Shown: one piece after another, positions 38,068 through 48,458 of the stretch
Layout of the letters: the number at the start of each line of letters is the position of its first letter
How positions within the stretch are numbered: the first letter of the stretch is position 1
Assembly: GCF_020144665.1 (NCBI RefSeq)
Contig: NZ_JAAHBQ010000050.1
Span: 1-54,973 of the forward strand
Length of the DNA: 54,973 bases
DNA from: Oscillatoria salina IIICB1
GTDB taxonomy: Bacteria > Cyanobacteriota > Cyanobacteriia > Cyanobacteriales > SIO1D9
Direction of reading: 5' to 3'
Translations under genes and position numbers: made by a program
Notes under the pieces: generated by a model
Seen by the model: the letters and a program-made list of their open reading frames with translations, nothing else
What the model was told of the DNA's origin: nothing
The model's database searches: none

Positions 38068-38242
38068 CTCCCAGTCCCCAGTCACCACTCACCAGTCCCC
38101 AGTCACCAGTCACCAGTCACCAGTCCCCAATCCCCAGTCACCACCTCCCCAGTCCCCAATCCCCAGTCACCACCTCCCCAGTCCCCAATCCCCAGTCACC
38201 ACCTCCCCAGTCCCCAGTCACCAGTCCCCAATCACCAATCAC
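38068..38242. repeat. STRR heptamer array, CCCCAGT orientation, at the pacL end
   Basis: Long tandem of CCCCAGT, CCCCAAT and CACCAGT heptamers with a higher-order unit CCCCAGTCCCCAATCCCCAGTCACCACCT repeated about three times. Its right edge overlaps the stop codon region of the P-ATPase gene (38239). A plus-strand frame across it is low-complexity repeat translation, not a gene. Confidence 0.9.
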
Positions 38243-41055
38243 TTGCGAGATTTGTACCAGCGAATGAATAACTTTTCTAACTCCACCCAAACAAAGATTA
38301 AGGTACTAAAACCTAAACAAATCAAAAGTTCGAGGGGGCTGAGAAACTCTGTATCGAAGAAATTCCGTAAAAATGGCACATAAACCAAGAGTAATTGCAA
38401 CAGAGTCGTCACGACTACCGCAGCAAGTAAAAACTTATTACCCAAAGGATTCATTTCGATCGCTAGTTTATTATTAGAGCGAACGGCGATCGCGTGTCCC
38501 ATTTGACCGATGCAAAGGGTGGTAAAGACCATTGTTTTCCAACGTTCGGGATTACCTTCTCCTTGAGAATAATAAAATGCCCATGCCATTAAAGCGATCG
38601 TGGTAATCGAAAAAATTATCCCAATCCGAACAATATAAAAGCCTAAACCTCTAGCAAAAATGCTTTCTTGGGGATTAAAGGGAGGACGACGCATGACGTT
38701 AGGTTCGGCGGGTTCGACGGCTAATGCGAGGGCTGGTAAACCGTCGGTGACAAGGTTCATCCAGAGAATTTGTAGGGGGGTTAGGGGAACGTCGGGAAGT
38801 CCGAGTAAGGGTGCAGCCGCAATGGTTAAGACTTCACCAACGTTACTTCCGAGAATGTATTTGATAAACCGACGAATATTGGCGTAAACGACTCTACCTT
38901 CTTCGGTAGCGGCGACAATCGTGGCAAAGTTATCGTCTAGTAATACCATGTCGCTAGCTTCTTTAGAGACATCTGTACCTGTAATACCCATTGCGATACC
39001 AATATCAGCTTGTTTGAGTGCGGGTGCGTCGTTAACACCGTCTCCTGTCATAGCGACAAATTTGCCTTGTTTCTTCAAAGCTTGAACAATTCGCAGTTTG
39101 TGTTCTGGAGAGACGCGGGCGTAAATAGTTACATCGTCTACTTGTTGTTCGAGTTCGCTTTGAGATAACTGAGATAAGTGTACACCTGTGAGGACATGAC
39201 TATTACCATCGGTGATTCCTAATTGTTGCGCGATCGCGACGGCGGTGAGTTGATGATCTCCGGTAATTAATACTGGTCGAATTCCGGCTGCACGACATTT
39301 GGCTACTGCTAATTTTACTTCGGGGCGGGGTGCGTCGAGCATTCCGACTAATCCTAACCAAGTTAATTCTTTTTCATTGGTTTCGGCTTCGGTGGCGTCG
39401 GGAATTTGCTTGATGGTTTTGTAGGCAAATCCGAGGACGCGCAAACCACGACTAGCCATTTGGTCGTTATTTTCGAGGATGCGATCGCGCATTTCTGGGG
39501 TGAGGGGAATTATTGCTTCGCCTTCTTGATATGTCTCGCAGCGCTCTAAAATTAATTCTGGCGAACCTTTGCTAAATAACCAATATTTCTTTGACTCGGT
39601 TTCTTTGGTGTCCACCGGACAAATAACGCTCATTCGCTTGCGTTCTGAGGAAAAAGGAAATTCTCCTAAGCGAGGATACTTACTTTGTAAAGTCTTTTGT
39701 TCTAATCCTGCTTTTCCTGCTAGGGAAAGTAATGCACCTTCGGTGGGGTCGCCTAAAATTGTCCATTCACCGTTGTCTTCCTGTTGCAAAATGGCATCGT
39801 TACAAATTACGTTGGCTAGCAGTAATTTTTCTACTTCTGGTGTTTCTTTGACTGCTACTGGTTGGTTTTCTGGGTTGAGAAATTCGCCTTCGGGAGTATA
39901 TCCTTCCCCTGTCACCTGTAAAGTGTTACTAACGGTAATTACTTCTTGAACTACCATTTTATTTTGGGTCAAGGTTCCGGTTTTATCCGAACAAATGGTA
40001 TTCACGCTTCCCAGAGTTTCTACTGCGGGGAGTTTCCGGATTAAAGCTTGACGCTTAACCATGCGTTGTGTACCGATCGCCAGAGTTACAGTAATTACTG
40101 CTGGTAATCCTTCAGGAACTACGGCTACAGCCATACTTAAGGATACTTCAATTAGTTGGCGCAAGCGACTAAAGCCTCCGCTTTGAATTACACCACCCAC
40201 GATGACAATGACGACTAAAATTAGCGAACCCGTAACTAAAACGTTCGCTAGTTGGGTCATTCGCTTCTGTAGCGGCGTATCTTCGCTTTCCACTGCTTGC
40301 AGCATTTCGGCGATTTTACCCAGTTCTGTGTGCATTCCTGTGGCAGTTACGACCATTTTTCCTCGTCCCTGTACCACTTCCGTACCGCAGAAAACTAGAT
40401 TGACGCGATCGCCGAGGGCTGTTTCTGGGCTTAATTCTACTTGCGCTTGTTTGCTTACTGCTGCTGCTTCTCCGGTTAAAGCTGCTTCTCTGATTTGCAG
40501 GTTAGCTGCTTCAATTAATTGTCCGTCGGCTGCTGGTTGTACTCCCGCTTCCAAAAGGACAATATCTCCGGGTACTATTGTTGCCGCATCAACTTCAATG
40601 GTTTGCGAGTCCCTAACTACGCGTACTTTCGGTGAGGAAAGTTGTTTTAAAGCGGCTAAAGCTTTTTCTGCACGGCTTTCCTGAAGATAACCTAAAACGC
40701 CATTGAGAATGACGATTAACAGAATGGCGATCGTGTCTTTAAAGGGAATTCCTCCTTCTGCACCACCGCCATTTTGTAGTTCAATTAAATCCAAAATCCC
40801 GGAAATAATCGCTACAGCGATCAGCATTAACAACATGATATTGTTAAACTGATCGAGTAGAATTTGCCAAGAAGAGCGTCCACCCGTTTCTTGCAGTTCA
40901 TTAGCACCGTAACGCTGCAACCGCCGTTCAACCTCGGCTGAGGTTAAACCGGTTTGGGGGTTACTCTCTAGCTGTTGTAATGTTGACTCAACTGATTGGG
41001 AGTGCCAGGGACGTATTTCTGCGGGAGTAGAATCAGGGGAAGTAGATTGAGTCAC
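38239..41055 (-). CDS. pacL: P-type calcium-transporting ATPase (PacL-like)
   Basis: Type IIA P-ATPase, 938 residues, likely exporting Ca2+ from the cytoplasm. In order: an N-terminal cation-ATPase domain, M1-M2, the actuator domain with LTGEAAAV (193-200), M4 with VVPEGLPAV (312-320) of the Ca2+ site, phosphorylated Asp357 in SDKTGTLTQ, the nucleotide domain with KGSPE, the hinge [11 protein letters not shown] and M5-M10. M6 carries [12 protein letters not shown], as in SERCA/PacL pumps. It stands alone. Its stop lies in an STRR array and another array begins 100 bp upstream of its start. Confidence 0.95.
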   Translation of the reverse strand: MTQSTSPDSTPAEIRPWHSQSVESTLQQLESNPQTGLTSAEVERRLQRYGANELQETGGRSSWQILLDQFNNIMLLMLIAVAIISGILDLIELQNGGGAEGGIPFKDTIAILLIVILNGVLGYLQESRAEKALAALKQLSSPKVRVVRDSQTIEVDAATIVPGDIVLLEAGVQPAADGQLIEAANLQIREAALTGEAAAVSKQAQVELSPETALGDRVNLVFCGTEVVQGRGKMVVTATGMHTELGKIAEMLQAVESEDTPLQKRMTQLANVLVTGSLILVVIVIVGGVIQSGGFSRLRQLIEVSLSMAVAVVPEGLPAVITVTLAIGTQRMVKRQALIRKLPAVETLGSVNTICSDKTGTLTQNKMVVQEVITVSNTLQVTGEGYTPEGEFLNPENQPVAVKETPEVEKLLLANVICNDAILQQEDNGEWTILGDPTEGALLSLAGKAGLEQKTLQSKYPRLGEFPFSSERKRMSVICPVDTKETESKKYWLFSKGSPELILERCETYQEGEAIIPLTPEMRDRILENNDQMASRGLRVLGFAYKTIKQIPDATEAETNEKELTWLGLVGMLDAPRPEVKLAVAKCRAAGIRPVLITGDHQLTAVAIAQQLGITDGNSHVLTGVHLSQLSQSELEQQVDDVTIYARVSPEHKLRIVQALKKQGKFVAMTGDGVNDAPALKQADIGIAMGITGTDVSKEASDMVLLDDNFATIVAATEEGRVVYANIRRFIKYILGSNVGEVLTIAAAPLLGLPDVPLTPLQILWMNLVTDGLPALALAVEPAEPNVMRRPPFNPQESIFARGLGFYIVRIGIIFSITTIALMAWAFYYSQGEGNPERWKTMVFTTLCIGQMGHAIAVRSNNKLAIEMNPLGNKFLLAAVVVTTLLQLLLVYVPFLRNFFDTEFLSPLELLICLGFSTLIFVWVELEKLFIRWYKSRK

Positions 41056-41159
41056 AGGAAATTTTTTTGCTGAAGATACATTGATCTTAGATCTTAAAAC
41101 CTGACCGGGATCGCGAGCGTAATTATTGACTTTTAGTTACATCTGTGATATACAAAGGC

Positions 41160-41494
41160 TCATCAGTTATCAGTGACCAGTTAACAGTTTATTCCCTAAT
41201 TCCTCTTGTCTCCCCCTCCTGCTTGTCTTCTCCCTCTCCCCCAATCCCTTGTCTCCCTAGTCTCCAATCTCTATGGATAACTGATAACTTACAACTGATA
41301 ACTGTTCACTGTTCACTGTTCACTGTTCACTGTTCACTGAAAACCCCCTCTCCCTTGTCTCCCAATCCCCAATCTTTAATCCCTAATCCCCAGTTATTCT
41401 AATTTCACCTTGCTCAATTTCTTCTCTTGACAATCCTGACTGATAACTGATTACTGATTACTGATAACTGCTAAGTGAAAACACCAGTCCCCAA
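41160..41494. repeat. Composite STRR element upstream of pacL
   Basis: CAGTTATCAGTGACCAGTTAACAG opens the element. A pyrimidine-rich CTTGTCTCCC stretch, GGATAACTGATAACTTACAACTGATAACTG, five TTCACTG copies and GAAAACCCCC follow, the same order as at 30244-30355. CCCCAAT heptamers and more TGATAACTGATTACTGAT units run to 41494, ending at the DUF928 stop codon. The opening segment and the ACTGATAACTGTTCACTG segment are roughly inverted copies of each other. Confidence 0.88.
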
Positions 41495-42298
41495 TCACTT
41501 ATGAGCCGAAGTGAGGGAACTACGAACCAGAGAAGCTTGAACAAGCTCCTCCAAACCAGCAGATGTCAACAACTTTTCCCAATCACTCGCCAAGGCTAAA
41601 TCATCGGGGCGAGATCGGTAAATCTGAGCTAACTTAGCTAGAGAATCGTACCAAATTTCGGCTTCTGCATACAACCTTGCCTGCTCTTGAGGTGAAGCTT
41701 GTTGCAGTTGAAGCGACAAAGGTGACTTGAGTTCGACTCGTTTAATCCAACCATTAGTCTCTCCCTTGGTTTCCTGCAAATCATCAACGATCGCCAGCGA
41801 CCAATGATAAAGTTTATTTACTTCCAAAGGTAACAAACCAGCTTCGGCGGGGAGAGCGATCGTCACAATACCAGAAGTAGCAGATTTTTTGAACGTGGAG
41901 GTATAAATTTCTTCTCCCGTATCGCCATCTTCCAGACGAAACTCAACTTCCTGAATTGCCTGAGAATTAGAGCTAGAAGGAAGATAAATTAAAAAGCTGG
42001 GATAGGGATTAACCGTTACCCCAAACTGATTGCTCGTCGTCGGAACCAAAGCAATCGGCCGATCGATCGCAGTTGGAGAAGTCAGGCGACCACCACGAGT
42101 ACCCCCTCGATCGAGACTCGTAGGAGTCCCGATATTTCCTGGCGGTTGGTATTCCTGAGCCTGCCAGCGTTCTGGTATATTCTGAGCAACAACAGACAGT
42201 GGTTGATTAATAATCACACTGCCGACAGCTACCATTAGAGCCAATCTAACAGAAAAGGCTGAAGACAGTTTGAGATAACGGCACATGGTTCGACTCAT
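41495..42298 (-). CDS. DUF928 family secreted protein (second copy)
   Basis: About 267 residues from the ATG at 42298 (TGAGGATT just upstream). A TTG 14 codons earlier is less likely. A signal peptide (hydrophobic core LALMVAVGSVII, cut near SVVAQ) leads to a Gly/Arg-rich segment (GGTRGGR). The DUF928 domain has NPYPSFLIYLPSSSNSQAI, VEFRLEDGDTGEEIY, YHWSLAIV and a helical C-terminus with EAEIWYDSLAKLAQIYRSRP. DUF928 proteins are periplasmic/outer-envelope proteins of unknown role, abundant in cyanobacteria. It is a tandem paralogue of the next gene, about 60 bp apart. Confidence 0.88.
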   Translation of the reverse strand: MSRTMCRYLKLSSAFSVRLALMVAVGSVIINQPLSVVAQNIPERWQAQEYQPPGNIGTPTSLDRGGTRGGRLTSPTAIDRPIALVPTTSNQFGVTVNPYPSFLIYLPSSSNSQAIQEVEFRLEDGDTGEEIYTSTFKKSATSGIVTIALPAEAGLLPLEVNKLYHWSLAIVDDLQETKGETNGWIKRVELKSPLSLQLQQASPQEQARLYAEAEIWYDSLAKLAQIYRSRPDDLALASDWEKLLTSAGLEELVQASLVRSSLTSAHK

Positions 42299-42356
42299 AA
42301 TCCTCAGTTTAGTAAAAAAATACTCGGTGCTACTGCTCAACCTGCCTTAATTACTC

Positions 42357-43175
42357 TTACTCAGAAGAGGGAACAAGCTCAGAGCGAGTAGCAGTATCAC
42401 TAGCAAACTCATATTGAGAAATATTCTGCAAGCCAACCGAGTTGAGTAATTTCGTCCAAGCTTGTTTAAAGTCAGGATTATTCGGTTCTTGCAGACGTGC
42501 TTCGTAAAGACTTGCTAAGGTTTCGGGCCACAATCCAGCTTCAGCATAGCGAACTATTCGTTCTTCGAGGGAATTTTCCTCTTCGATCAGGTTAGCAATG
42601 CTTTGCTTTTGAGGATCGCGATAAACATAACTTCGATCCCATTGCAGTGTTTGTTTGTTAAAGCCTTCACCGCAAGCGAGACTAACTTCCCAGCGATATC
42701 TTTGCGCCATCGCTAACGGATTCGCATCAGTCAAGGATGGCAAGTCAAGACGCATAATTCCATGCGGATTTTCGCCTACCCCATCAGCAGAACCGATTTG
42801 GTATTGAGTTTTGTATACCTCATTGCCAGTTTCATCTTCGAGTAAGAATTCTACTTCGACTACATCATCTGAATTAGTTTCTGGCAGATACCAAAAAAAG
42901 CTAGGATATCCAGAAGCAGTTATGGCTCCTTGATCTGGACCTAAAACTTGTAACTGTTGGTTGTTTTTGATACAAGGACCTCGAGTTGCCCCACCTTCGC
43001 GTCCTTCAGGTTTACCTCTTTCAGGAGGGTCAAATTTCCATTCAGTGGGCAATTGGTTAGAAATGGACTTTGGTAAAGACTGCGCCTGTAGTTTACCTAG
43101 AGCAGGCATTAACAGTCCGGTAGCTAAAAGTCCAATGACGAAGATTTTATCTAGAGAGCGTTTGAAAGATGCCAC
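42357..43175 (-). CDS. DUF928 family secreted protein (first copy)
   Basis: 272 residues with a signal peptide (FVIGLLATGLLMPALGKLQA) and a GTG start at 43175; a possible AGGAG lies 12 bases upstream. It has GGATRGPCIKNNQQL, then ASGYPSFFWYLPETNSDDVV, VEFLLEDETGNEVYK and YRWEVSLACGEGFNK, and the helical end RYAEAGLWPETLASLYEARL. Two Cys (CIKN and ACGE) may form a disulphide; they are absent from the downstream copy. It is the upstream gene of a two-gene paralogous pair. Role unknown. Confidence 0.88.
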   Translation of the reverse strand: MASFKRSLDKIFVIGLLATGLLMPALGKLQAQSLPKSISNQLPTEWKFDPPERGKPEGREGGATRGPCIKNNQQLQVLGPDQGAITASGYPSFFWYLPETNSDDVVEVEFLLEDETGNEVYKTQYQIGSADGVGENPHGIMRLDLPSLTDANPLAMAQRYRWEVSLACGEGFNKQTLQWDRSYVYRDPQKQSIANLIEEENSLEERIVRYAEAGLWPETLASLYEARLQEPNNPDFKQAWTKLLNSVGLQNISQYEFASDTATRSELVPSSE

Positions 43176-43477
43176 GATCGTATTGTTCTCCTAGTGAGAA
43201 CTCGATTGTTTATGTATTTATGATGGCAGAAACCACAGAATAGTTCCGACTTTTACACAGCGATCGCCTTGTCGATCTGCCACGTGAGACTTTAACTTCT
43301 GCCTATAGCGAGTTACTATCTGACTGAGTAAGGTTCACAAAGAGCATTGCCTGATGTTTCTCTTTTGGTAAGTTAAGGGGTTGGATGGCTACTTGCGATT
43401 TTAGCGAAAGCAGCTACTCTGTAGACTGAAAAGTTTTTTCAACTACTTTTGTTTATTTAACTTCAATTAAGACAAGT
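43176..43477. promoter_or_regulatory. Divergent intergenic region
   Basis: 302 bp between the DUF928 pair (-) and the propeller/transglutaminase gene (+). No ORF, repeat or strong hairpin is apparent. Promoters for both sides must lie here, but none could be assigned with confidence. Confidence 0.45.
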
Positions 43478-45151
43478 ATGATTCCCGATTCAGCCACTTC
43501 TTTTTCTCCTCAAAACCAGATTAGTCTGAGAACAATCCGACCCATTGCTGCGGCTGCAATTCACGGTATTTCCTTCCGAGGAAATGAGTTACTCGCGATT
43601 GACTCAACTAATGGTTATTTGTTGCAAATCGATCCTCGCACCGACGAAACTAAAATTTTGAATCCTCAGCATTGGTTAGAGTTTCGAGATGCTAAGGGTT
43701 TGGCAATTTCAGGAGATACTCTCTGGTTTACTAAGTACGAGAGTGTTTATTTTACTTCCCTCAATGGAGAGATTACACCTCAGCACTTCGTTACTTTACC
43801 TTATGAGGCTAATGGAGTGGCTGTTTTGGACAAAACAATTTATGTTACTTGCGAGCAGTACGGCTCGATTTTGATTTTTAGTCAGGAAACTGGGAGAGAA
43901 ATTACTCGCCTTTATGCTCCTGGTATTGGTATTGAGAATATTACTGTTAAGGGTGAGGAACTCTGGATTTGTGATGCTACCGAACAAACTGTTTACTGTC
44001 TCGATCGCGCGACGGGTAAGTTACTCTTTAGTGTCCTGACTCCGTTTGAAAATCCCACGGGGCTAGCTTTTTATCCTCACCCGGAAACGGGGGAGGAGAT
44101 ACTTTATGTGTCTTATGCTTTCTCGGAACCTTATATTCGCGATAACCCTAATGCCGATCCCAATCATGAATTACAATACCGCGATCGCACTTTTGTTCAC
44201 CCTCTCTATTTTCACTACAATCGTGAAAAGCATTATGCTCTTTCTAATGGCTATTTGGTCGAAATGTCTTATGTTGAAGAAATTTCTCCTCTCGAAGATA
44301 TAGAACTAAAAGCACTTGAATGGCGGATTGCTTTACCCGCCGAAACCGATCGCCAAAAGGTGAAAAAAATTGAATTTGTGGGTTTGCCTTTTACTGAGGA
44401 AGTTGAAGATGGACAGCGCGTGGCGGTGTTTAAGTTTGATACTCTCTCTTCTCAAGATCGTTTGATTTTTGGCTGGAAGGCACTTTTAGAAGTTTGGAGT
44501 ATTAAATATCAAGTTACTCCTGGTGATTGTGAATATCCTCCGGAGCTTTCTCCTAATTATCAAGAACGCTATTTAGTCGATGATGATGATTTGGCAATGG
44601 ATAGCCCGATTATTATCGATGCGGCTCAGGAAGCTGTGGGAACGGAAACTAATTTGTTGCGGAAAATGTATAGCATTCGTAACTATGTTTATGACCGTCT
44701 TTCTTATGGGATTAAACCTTATATTGATACTCCGGATGTGGCACTAGAAAGGGGGGTTGGTTCCTGTGGCGAATATTTAGGTATTTTACTCGCACTTTCC
44801 CGACTTAATGGGATTGCTTGTCGCACTGTGGGACGCTACAAATGTCCGGCTCAACCTCATTTACGTGGGCTTCCTCTCGAACCAGATTTTAACCATGTTT
44901 GGATGGAATTTTATGTTCCGGGAATTGGTTGGTTGCCGATGGAATCTAATCCTGATGATATCTCTGAAGGTGGCCCTTATCCCACTCGCTTTTTTATGGG
45001 TCTTGCTTGGTATCATGCAGAAATGGCTAAAGGTGTTTCTTTTGAAAAGCTGATTAGTCAGGGAGTACCTGTTGATAAGGAAAAGGTTTCTATTGGTGAG
45101 TTGGCAATTAATCACGTTAGCTTTACTATTTTAGCTGAATTAAAGCCTTGA
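43478..45151 (+). CDS. Beta-propeller / transglutaminase-like fusion protein
   Basis: 557 residues. The N-terminal half (about 20-265) has repeating YLLQIDPRTDET, LAISGDTLWFTKYES and LYAPGIGIENITVKGEELWI units of the NHL/SMP-30-like beta-propeller kind. A linking beta domain follows. Residues about 375-500 form a transglutaminase/protease-like core with Cys430 (GVGSCGEY), His473 (DFNHVWMEF) and an Asp near 493 (MESNPDD), so the triad is complete. No signal peptide is seen. Transglutaminase-like cores in bacteria are mostly peptidases or amidases. The substrate is unknown, and the propeller may select it. Confidence 0.82.
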   Translation: MIPDSATSFSPQNQISLRTIRPIAAAAIHGISFRGNELLAIDSTNGYLLQIDPRTDETKILNPQHWLEFRDAKGLAISGDTLWFTKYESVYFTSLNGEITPQHFVTLPYEANGVAVLDKTIYVTCEQYGSILIFSQETGREITRLYAPGIGIENITVKGEELWICDATEQTVYCLDRATGKLLFSVLTPFENPTGLAFYPHPETGEEILYVSYAFSEPYIRDNPNADPNHELQYRDRTFVHPLYFHYNREKHYALSNGYLVEMSYVEEISPLEDIELKALEWRIALPAETDRQKVKKIEFVGLPFTEEVEDGQRVAVFKFDTLSSQDRLIFGWKALLEVWSIKYQVTPGDCEYPPELSPNYQERYLVDDDDLAMDSPIIIDAAQEAVGTETNLLRKMYSIRNYVYDRLSYGIKPYIDTPDVALERGVGSCGEYLGILLALSRLNGIACRTVGRYKCPAQPHLRGLPLEPDFNHVWMEFYVPGIGWLPMESNPDDISEGGPYPTRFFMGLAWYHAEMAKGVSFEKLISQGVPVDKEKVSIGELAINHVSFTILAELKP

Positions 45152-45251
45152 TTTTCGTTTTTTAATAATGGTGCGACACAGCTAAAATTATGCACTCTTT
45201 AAGTTGGAACAATTTAATGATTTGATGCAGATAATTAGCTGTGCGATCTCC

Positions 45252-47456
45252 CTAGTTAGAAGTTAACATTTTTCTTCTTACTTGCTCCCATTCTAATCCT
45301 AATACATCTACTTGATATCGTTCTTGACCGAGAATAATTTGAATCTTTTTTTGACAACTAACTTGGTTAAGTTCTGTTAAAGCTGCTTGACGAAATTCTT
45401 GCTTTTCTTGTTTAATTTTTGTTAGTTGTGCTTCTAATTTGGCAAGTTCTTTTTGCCAATAAATTAATTCTGTTTGTACTGCTAAAGAACCTTTTTTCTG
45501 CAAAGCTAAACATTTTTTTTCACAATCTTTGAGTTTGGTATCTATTTCTGCTAAGTTGACTTCATTGATTAGTTCGTTAATGGGTTTTACGCTTAAAGAA
45601 TCTAAAAAACTACCAAAACCTAAAAAAGCTAGGCGATAAATAGCTTGACGGCTAAATTCGCCAGCAAAAAAGCCGCTATGGGTATCGCATTTTTCGAGTC
45701 CGTTGGCAATTATTAAACGTAGATAATAAACTAATTTTGGTTCCCAAAACCACTTTTTGAAGCTTAAAATTTGTTGGTTTTTGTGGTTTGATTTAAGCGT
45801 ATAATCCCGGTAATTTGTACAGTCAAAAAAGGTAAAAAGTTCGGCAATATTTTCTCCACCACTACCAAGATTACTAAAATATTTAACTTGGAAATTTTCT
45901 AAAGATTTGCGAATATTAAAAGAATCAATAAACAAGTTATTAAAAGAAAACTTACTATTATTTTCCTGACTAACTTGCTCTAAATTGACAATTCCATAAG
46001 GTAAACTATTTCTAATCCCTAAATTACCGAGACGATAACCACTGGTGCGAGTGCGGGCTGGAAAAGAGAAATAATTAGCAACTGTGGAGGCTAATCTTAA
46101 AGCAATATCTGCTTCATTACTGAATAAATAAGTTTCTTCAAAGCGACGCAAAGATGAAGCAAGAAAGTTTGCTCTCCCAGAAATAATCGTATTAATAGGA
46201 ATATCAGGTGCAACTAAAACTAAACGTCCCAAGCGAAAAACTTTGCCAATATCTGCACTAGGTAATTTATCACCTGTTCCCAAGTTTCCTACGGAACGTA
46301 AGTCGAAGATATCTGAGAGAATTCTGACTACATTAGTGACGACTTCTCCTCCCATACTATGACCGATAAATGATAACTTTATTCGGTTATTTTCGCGCCA
46401 AAATCTTTTTGCTTTATTTTCTAATATTTCTCTTGCACCATCGCGCAAATTAGCTAATTCAGAGTTAGTTTCTTGAATTAAAATTTTATTAGCCAGATTA
46501 ATAATTGTTTCTAATTCCGACCTGGAAAGATTAAAATTATTAGTAAGTAATAAAGATTCGACAGTTGTGTTTTTTACCGTACTTTCCAAGCAATAATCTT
46601 TAATAACTTTGTTGCTAATTATTTCGAGGAGAGAATCCGCGATCGCCAAATTCTCTACTGCATACAAATATTCCTTAACTTGAGACATTAGTAACTTAGT
46701 AACTTTAGGAATTAAGCTAACTTCATCTAAATAATTTTCCTTAGCTTTACTCATCAATAATTTATCCAATTGGCGGATAAATTCCACCAAATCGGGAACG
46801 CCAAAATTATCTGCCCGATACCGATCGCGAAAATAGCCAGATAATCTCATCAAAAACAAGGTAATAATTGCAAAGAAACCAAGCATTAACAGCAAAATTA
46901 CCAAACTTAAAATTATTCCCCATTGACTCGCAAAAGCCAATTCCCTTAATTGAGGCAAATAAAGAAAAATAATCCCCACAAACCCTACCCAAAATATTGT
47001 TTTTGCCAAACTAGGAAGCGCAGTGACAGCCGTATAAATCTTACCAAACAAATCCTTGAGATTGCCATCAGTAAGTGATTCCGAAGACCAACGATAACCG
47101 ACATAAATCAACTTATTAGCCTTTTCCACAAATTGACGGCTATTATCACTATTAACATATTCATGAATTTCCGCAAATCTTTTAATTGATTTTGGGCGAC
47201 TATTGCTAAAACCATGAATAGAAATCACCAACTCAATAAAATCAGCAGGCTTGTGAATTTCCGTAATAACTTTTTGATAAATAAGATCCGCAAGCTGTTG
47301 AAGATTTTGCTGTTGTTGTGCCAAATTATTTTGACGACGCGAAGCCAGTTTATCCCCTTCCACATTAATTGGTGCGGTACTAAGAACAAAATAACCAGGA
47401 ATACGCGGATTTTGCACATTCTTGAGTTGATAAATAGCAATTAAAGGCTTATCCAT
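45252..47456 (-). CDS. Large membrane alpha/beta-hydrolase-like protein
   Basis: 734 residues. The N-terminal part holds an alpha/beta hydrolase start, LVISIHGFSNS (about 77-87), the His-Gly of an oxyanion strand. A long insertion follows with two or three transmembrane helices (about 152-169 and 178-204) and a helical region to about 355. The nucleophile elbow FIGHSMGGEVV comes only at 363-373 (Ser367), then LVLVAPDIPIN with a likely acid residue. The C-terminus ends in a coiled coil of about 100 residues with many Lys/Gln/Glu. It is probably a membrane-bound lipase or esterase-like enzyme. The acid and base of the triad were not placed with certainty. It is AT-rich. Confidence 0.75.
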   Translation of the reverse strand: MDKPLIAIYQLKNVQNPRIPGYFVLSTAPINVEGDKLASRRQNNLAQQQQNLQQLADLIYQKVITEIHKPADFIELVISIHGFSNSRPKSIKRFAEIHEYVNSDNSRQFVEKANKLIYVGYRWSSESLTDGNLKDLFGKIYTAVTALPSLAKTIFWVGFVGIIFLYLPQLRELAFASQWGIILSLVILLLMLGFFAIITLFLMRLSGYFRDRYRADNFGVPDLVEFIRQLDKLLMSKAKENYLDEVSLIPKVTKLLMSQVKEYLYAVENLAIADSLLEIISNKVIKDYCLESTVKNTTVESLLLTNNFNLSRSELETIINLANKILIQETNSELANLRDGAREILENKAKRFWRENNRIKLSFIGHSMGGEVVTNVVRILSDIFDLRSVGNLGTGDKLPSADIGKVFRLGRLVLVAPDIPINTIISGRANFLASSLRRFEETYLFSNEADIALRLASTVANYFSFPARTRTSGYRLGNLGIRNSLPYGIVNLEQVSQENNSKFSFNNLFIDSFNIRKSLENFQVKYFSNLGSGGENIAELFTFFDCTNYRDYTLKSNHKNQQILSFKKWFWEPKLVYYLRLIIANGLEKCDTHSGFFAGEFSRQAIYRLAFLGFGSFLDSLSVKPINELINEVNLAEIDTKLKDCEKKCLALQKKGSLAVQTELIYWQKELAKLEAQLTKIKQEKQEFRQAALTELNQVSCQKKIQIILGQERYQVDVLGLEWEQVRRKMLTSN

Positions 47457-47645
47457 CAGTTTAACTATTCCGAAAAACTCAATCTAACAATTATATCCGA
47501 TCGCCAAAAAATTATTTGCGCCTTTCTTTGCGCCTTTGCGCGAGATAAATAATTGGTATAGTAAAGACGAATTTAATTTAAAATAATCGAAAAAGAACAA
47601 GATTAGCCCTGGCATCGCAATTAAAAACAAAGGAGAAAATCAAGA

Positions 47646-48419
47646 ATGGAAGTAATTCCAGCAATAGATTTATTAGAAGGACGCTGCGTGCGCTTGTATC
47701 AAGGAGATTATACGCTGTCGCAGGTGTTTAGTGACAACCCAGTGGAAGTAGCAAAGCGTTGGGAACAAGAAGGCGCAACGAGACTCCACGTGGTAGATTT
47801 AGATGGGGCGAAACAAGGTAAACCAGTTAATCACGAGGCGATCGCCGCAATCGTCAATTCAGTTTCCATTCCGGTAGAGGTAGGTGGTGGTTTACGCGAT
47901 CGCACCAGTATAGCCCAACTTTTCGATTTGGGTGTACGTTGGGCGATCGTGGGTACAGTTGCAGTGGAACAACCCCAACTGGTGAAAGAGTTTTGTCAAG
48001 AGTTTCCTGGTAAAATTATCGTCGGCATTGACGCTCGTAATGGTAAAGTAGCTACCAAAGGTTGGCTAGAAACTTCCGAAGTAACAGCTACCGAACTCGC
48101 GCAACAAATGGCAGAATTAGGGGCAGCCGCGATTATTTACACCGATATTCTGCGCGATGGTACTCTCGAAGGTGTAAATACGGAAGCTTTACGAGAATTA
48201 GCCACGAAAATTGAGATTCCGGTTATTGCTTCTGGGGGCGTTAGTTCACTTAGCGATGTTTTAAGTTTACTCGCCCTGGAACCTGTCGGCGTAAATGGTG
48301 TAATTATCGGTCGCGCCTTGTATACTGGCGATATCTCTCTATCGGAAGCAGTAAAAGCAGTGGGAAATGGACGCTGGCAAGATATCCCTCCCGATACAGG
48401 ATTTTCTAACTTCGCTTGA
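47646..48419 (+). CDS. hisA: Phosphoribosylformimino-5-aminoimidazole carboxamide ribotide isomerase HisA
   Basis: Histidine biosynthesis isomerase (ProFAR to PRFAR), 257 residues, (beta/alpha)8 barrel. Catalytic Asp8 is in [15 protein letters not shown] and the second Asp in [16 protein letters not shown] (about 129). The two phosphate loops are VEVGGGLRD and [16 protein letters not shown] lies 10 bases before the ATG. The next gene, an ion channel, starts 40 bp later on the same strand, so read-through is possible, although the functions are unrelated. Confidence 0.97.
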   Translation: MEVIPAIDLLEGRCVRLYQGDYTLSQVFSDNPVEVAKRWEQEGATRLHVVDLDGAKQGKPVNHEAIAAIVNSVSIPVEVGGGLRDRTSIAQLFDLGVRWAIVGTVAVEQPQLVKEFCQEFPGKIIVGIDARNGKVATKGWLETSEVTATELAQQMAELGAAAIIYTDILRDGTLEGVNTEALRELATKIEIPVIASGGVSSLSDVLSLLALEPVGVNGVIIGRALYTGDISLSEAVKAVGNGRWQDIPPDTGFSNFA

Positions 48420-48458
48420 TCTATCCTGCAACAGACGTGGAAAAAAGTAAGTTGCTGG

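Noticed and set aside
38022-38267. Plus-strand Pro/Ser/Gln-rich frame
   Set aside because: Translation of the heptamer array at the end of pacL.
41145-41402. Plus-strand frame upstream of pacL
   Set aside because: Lies wholly in the composite heptamer element, with low-complexity product.
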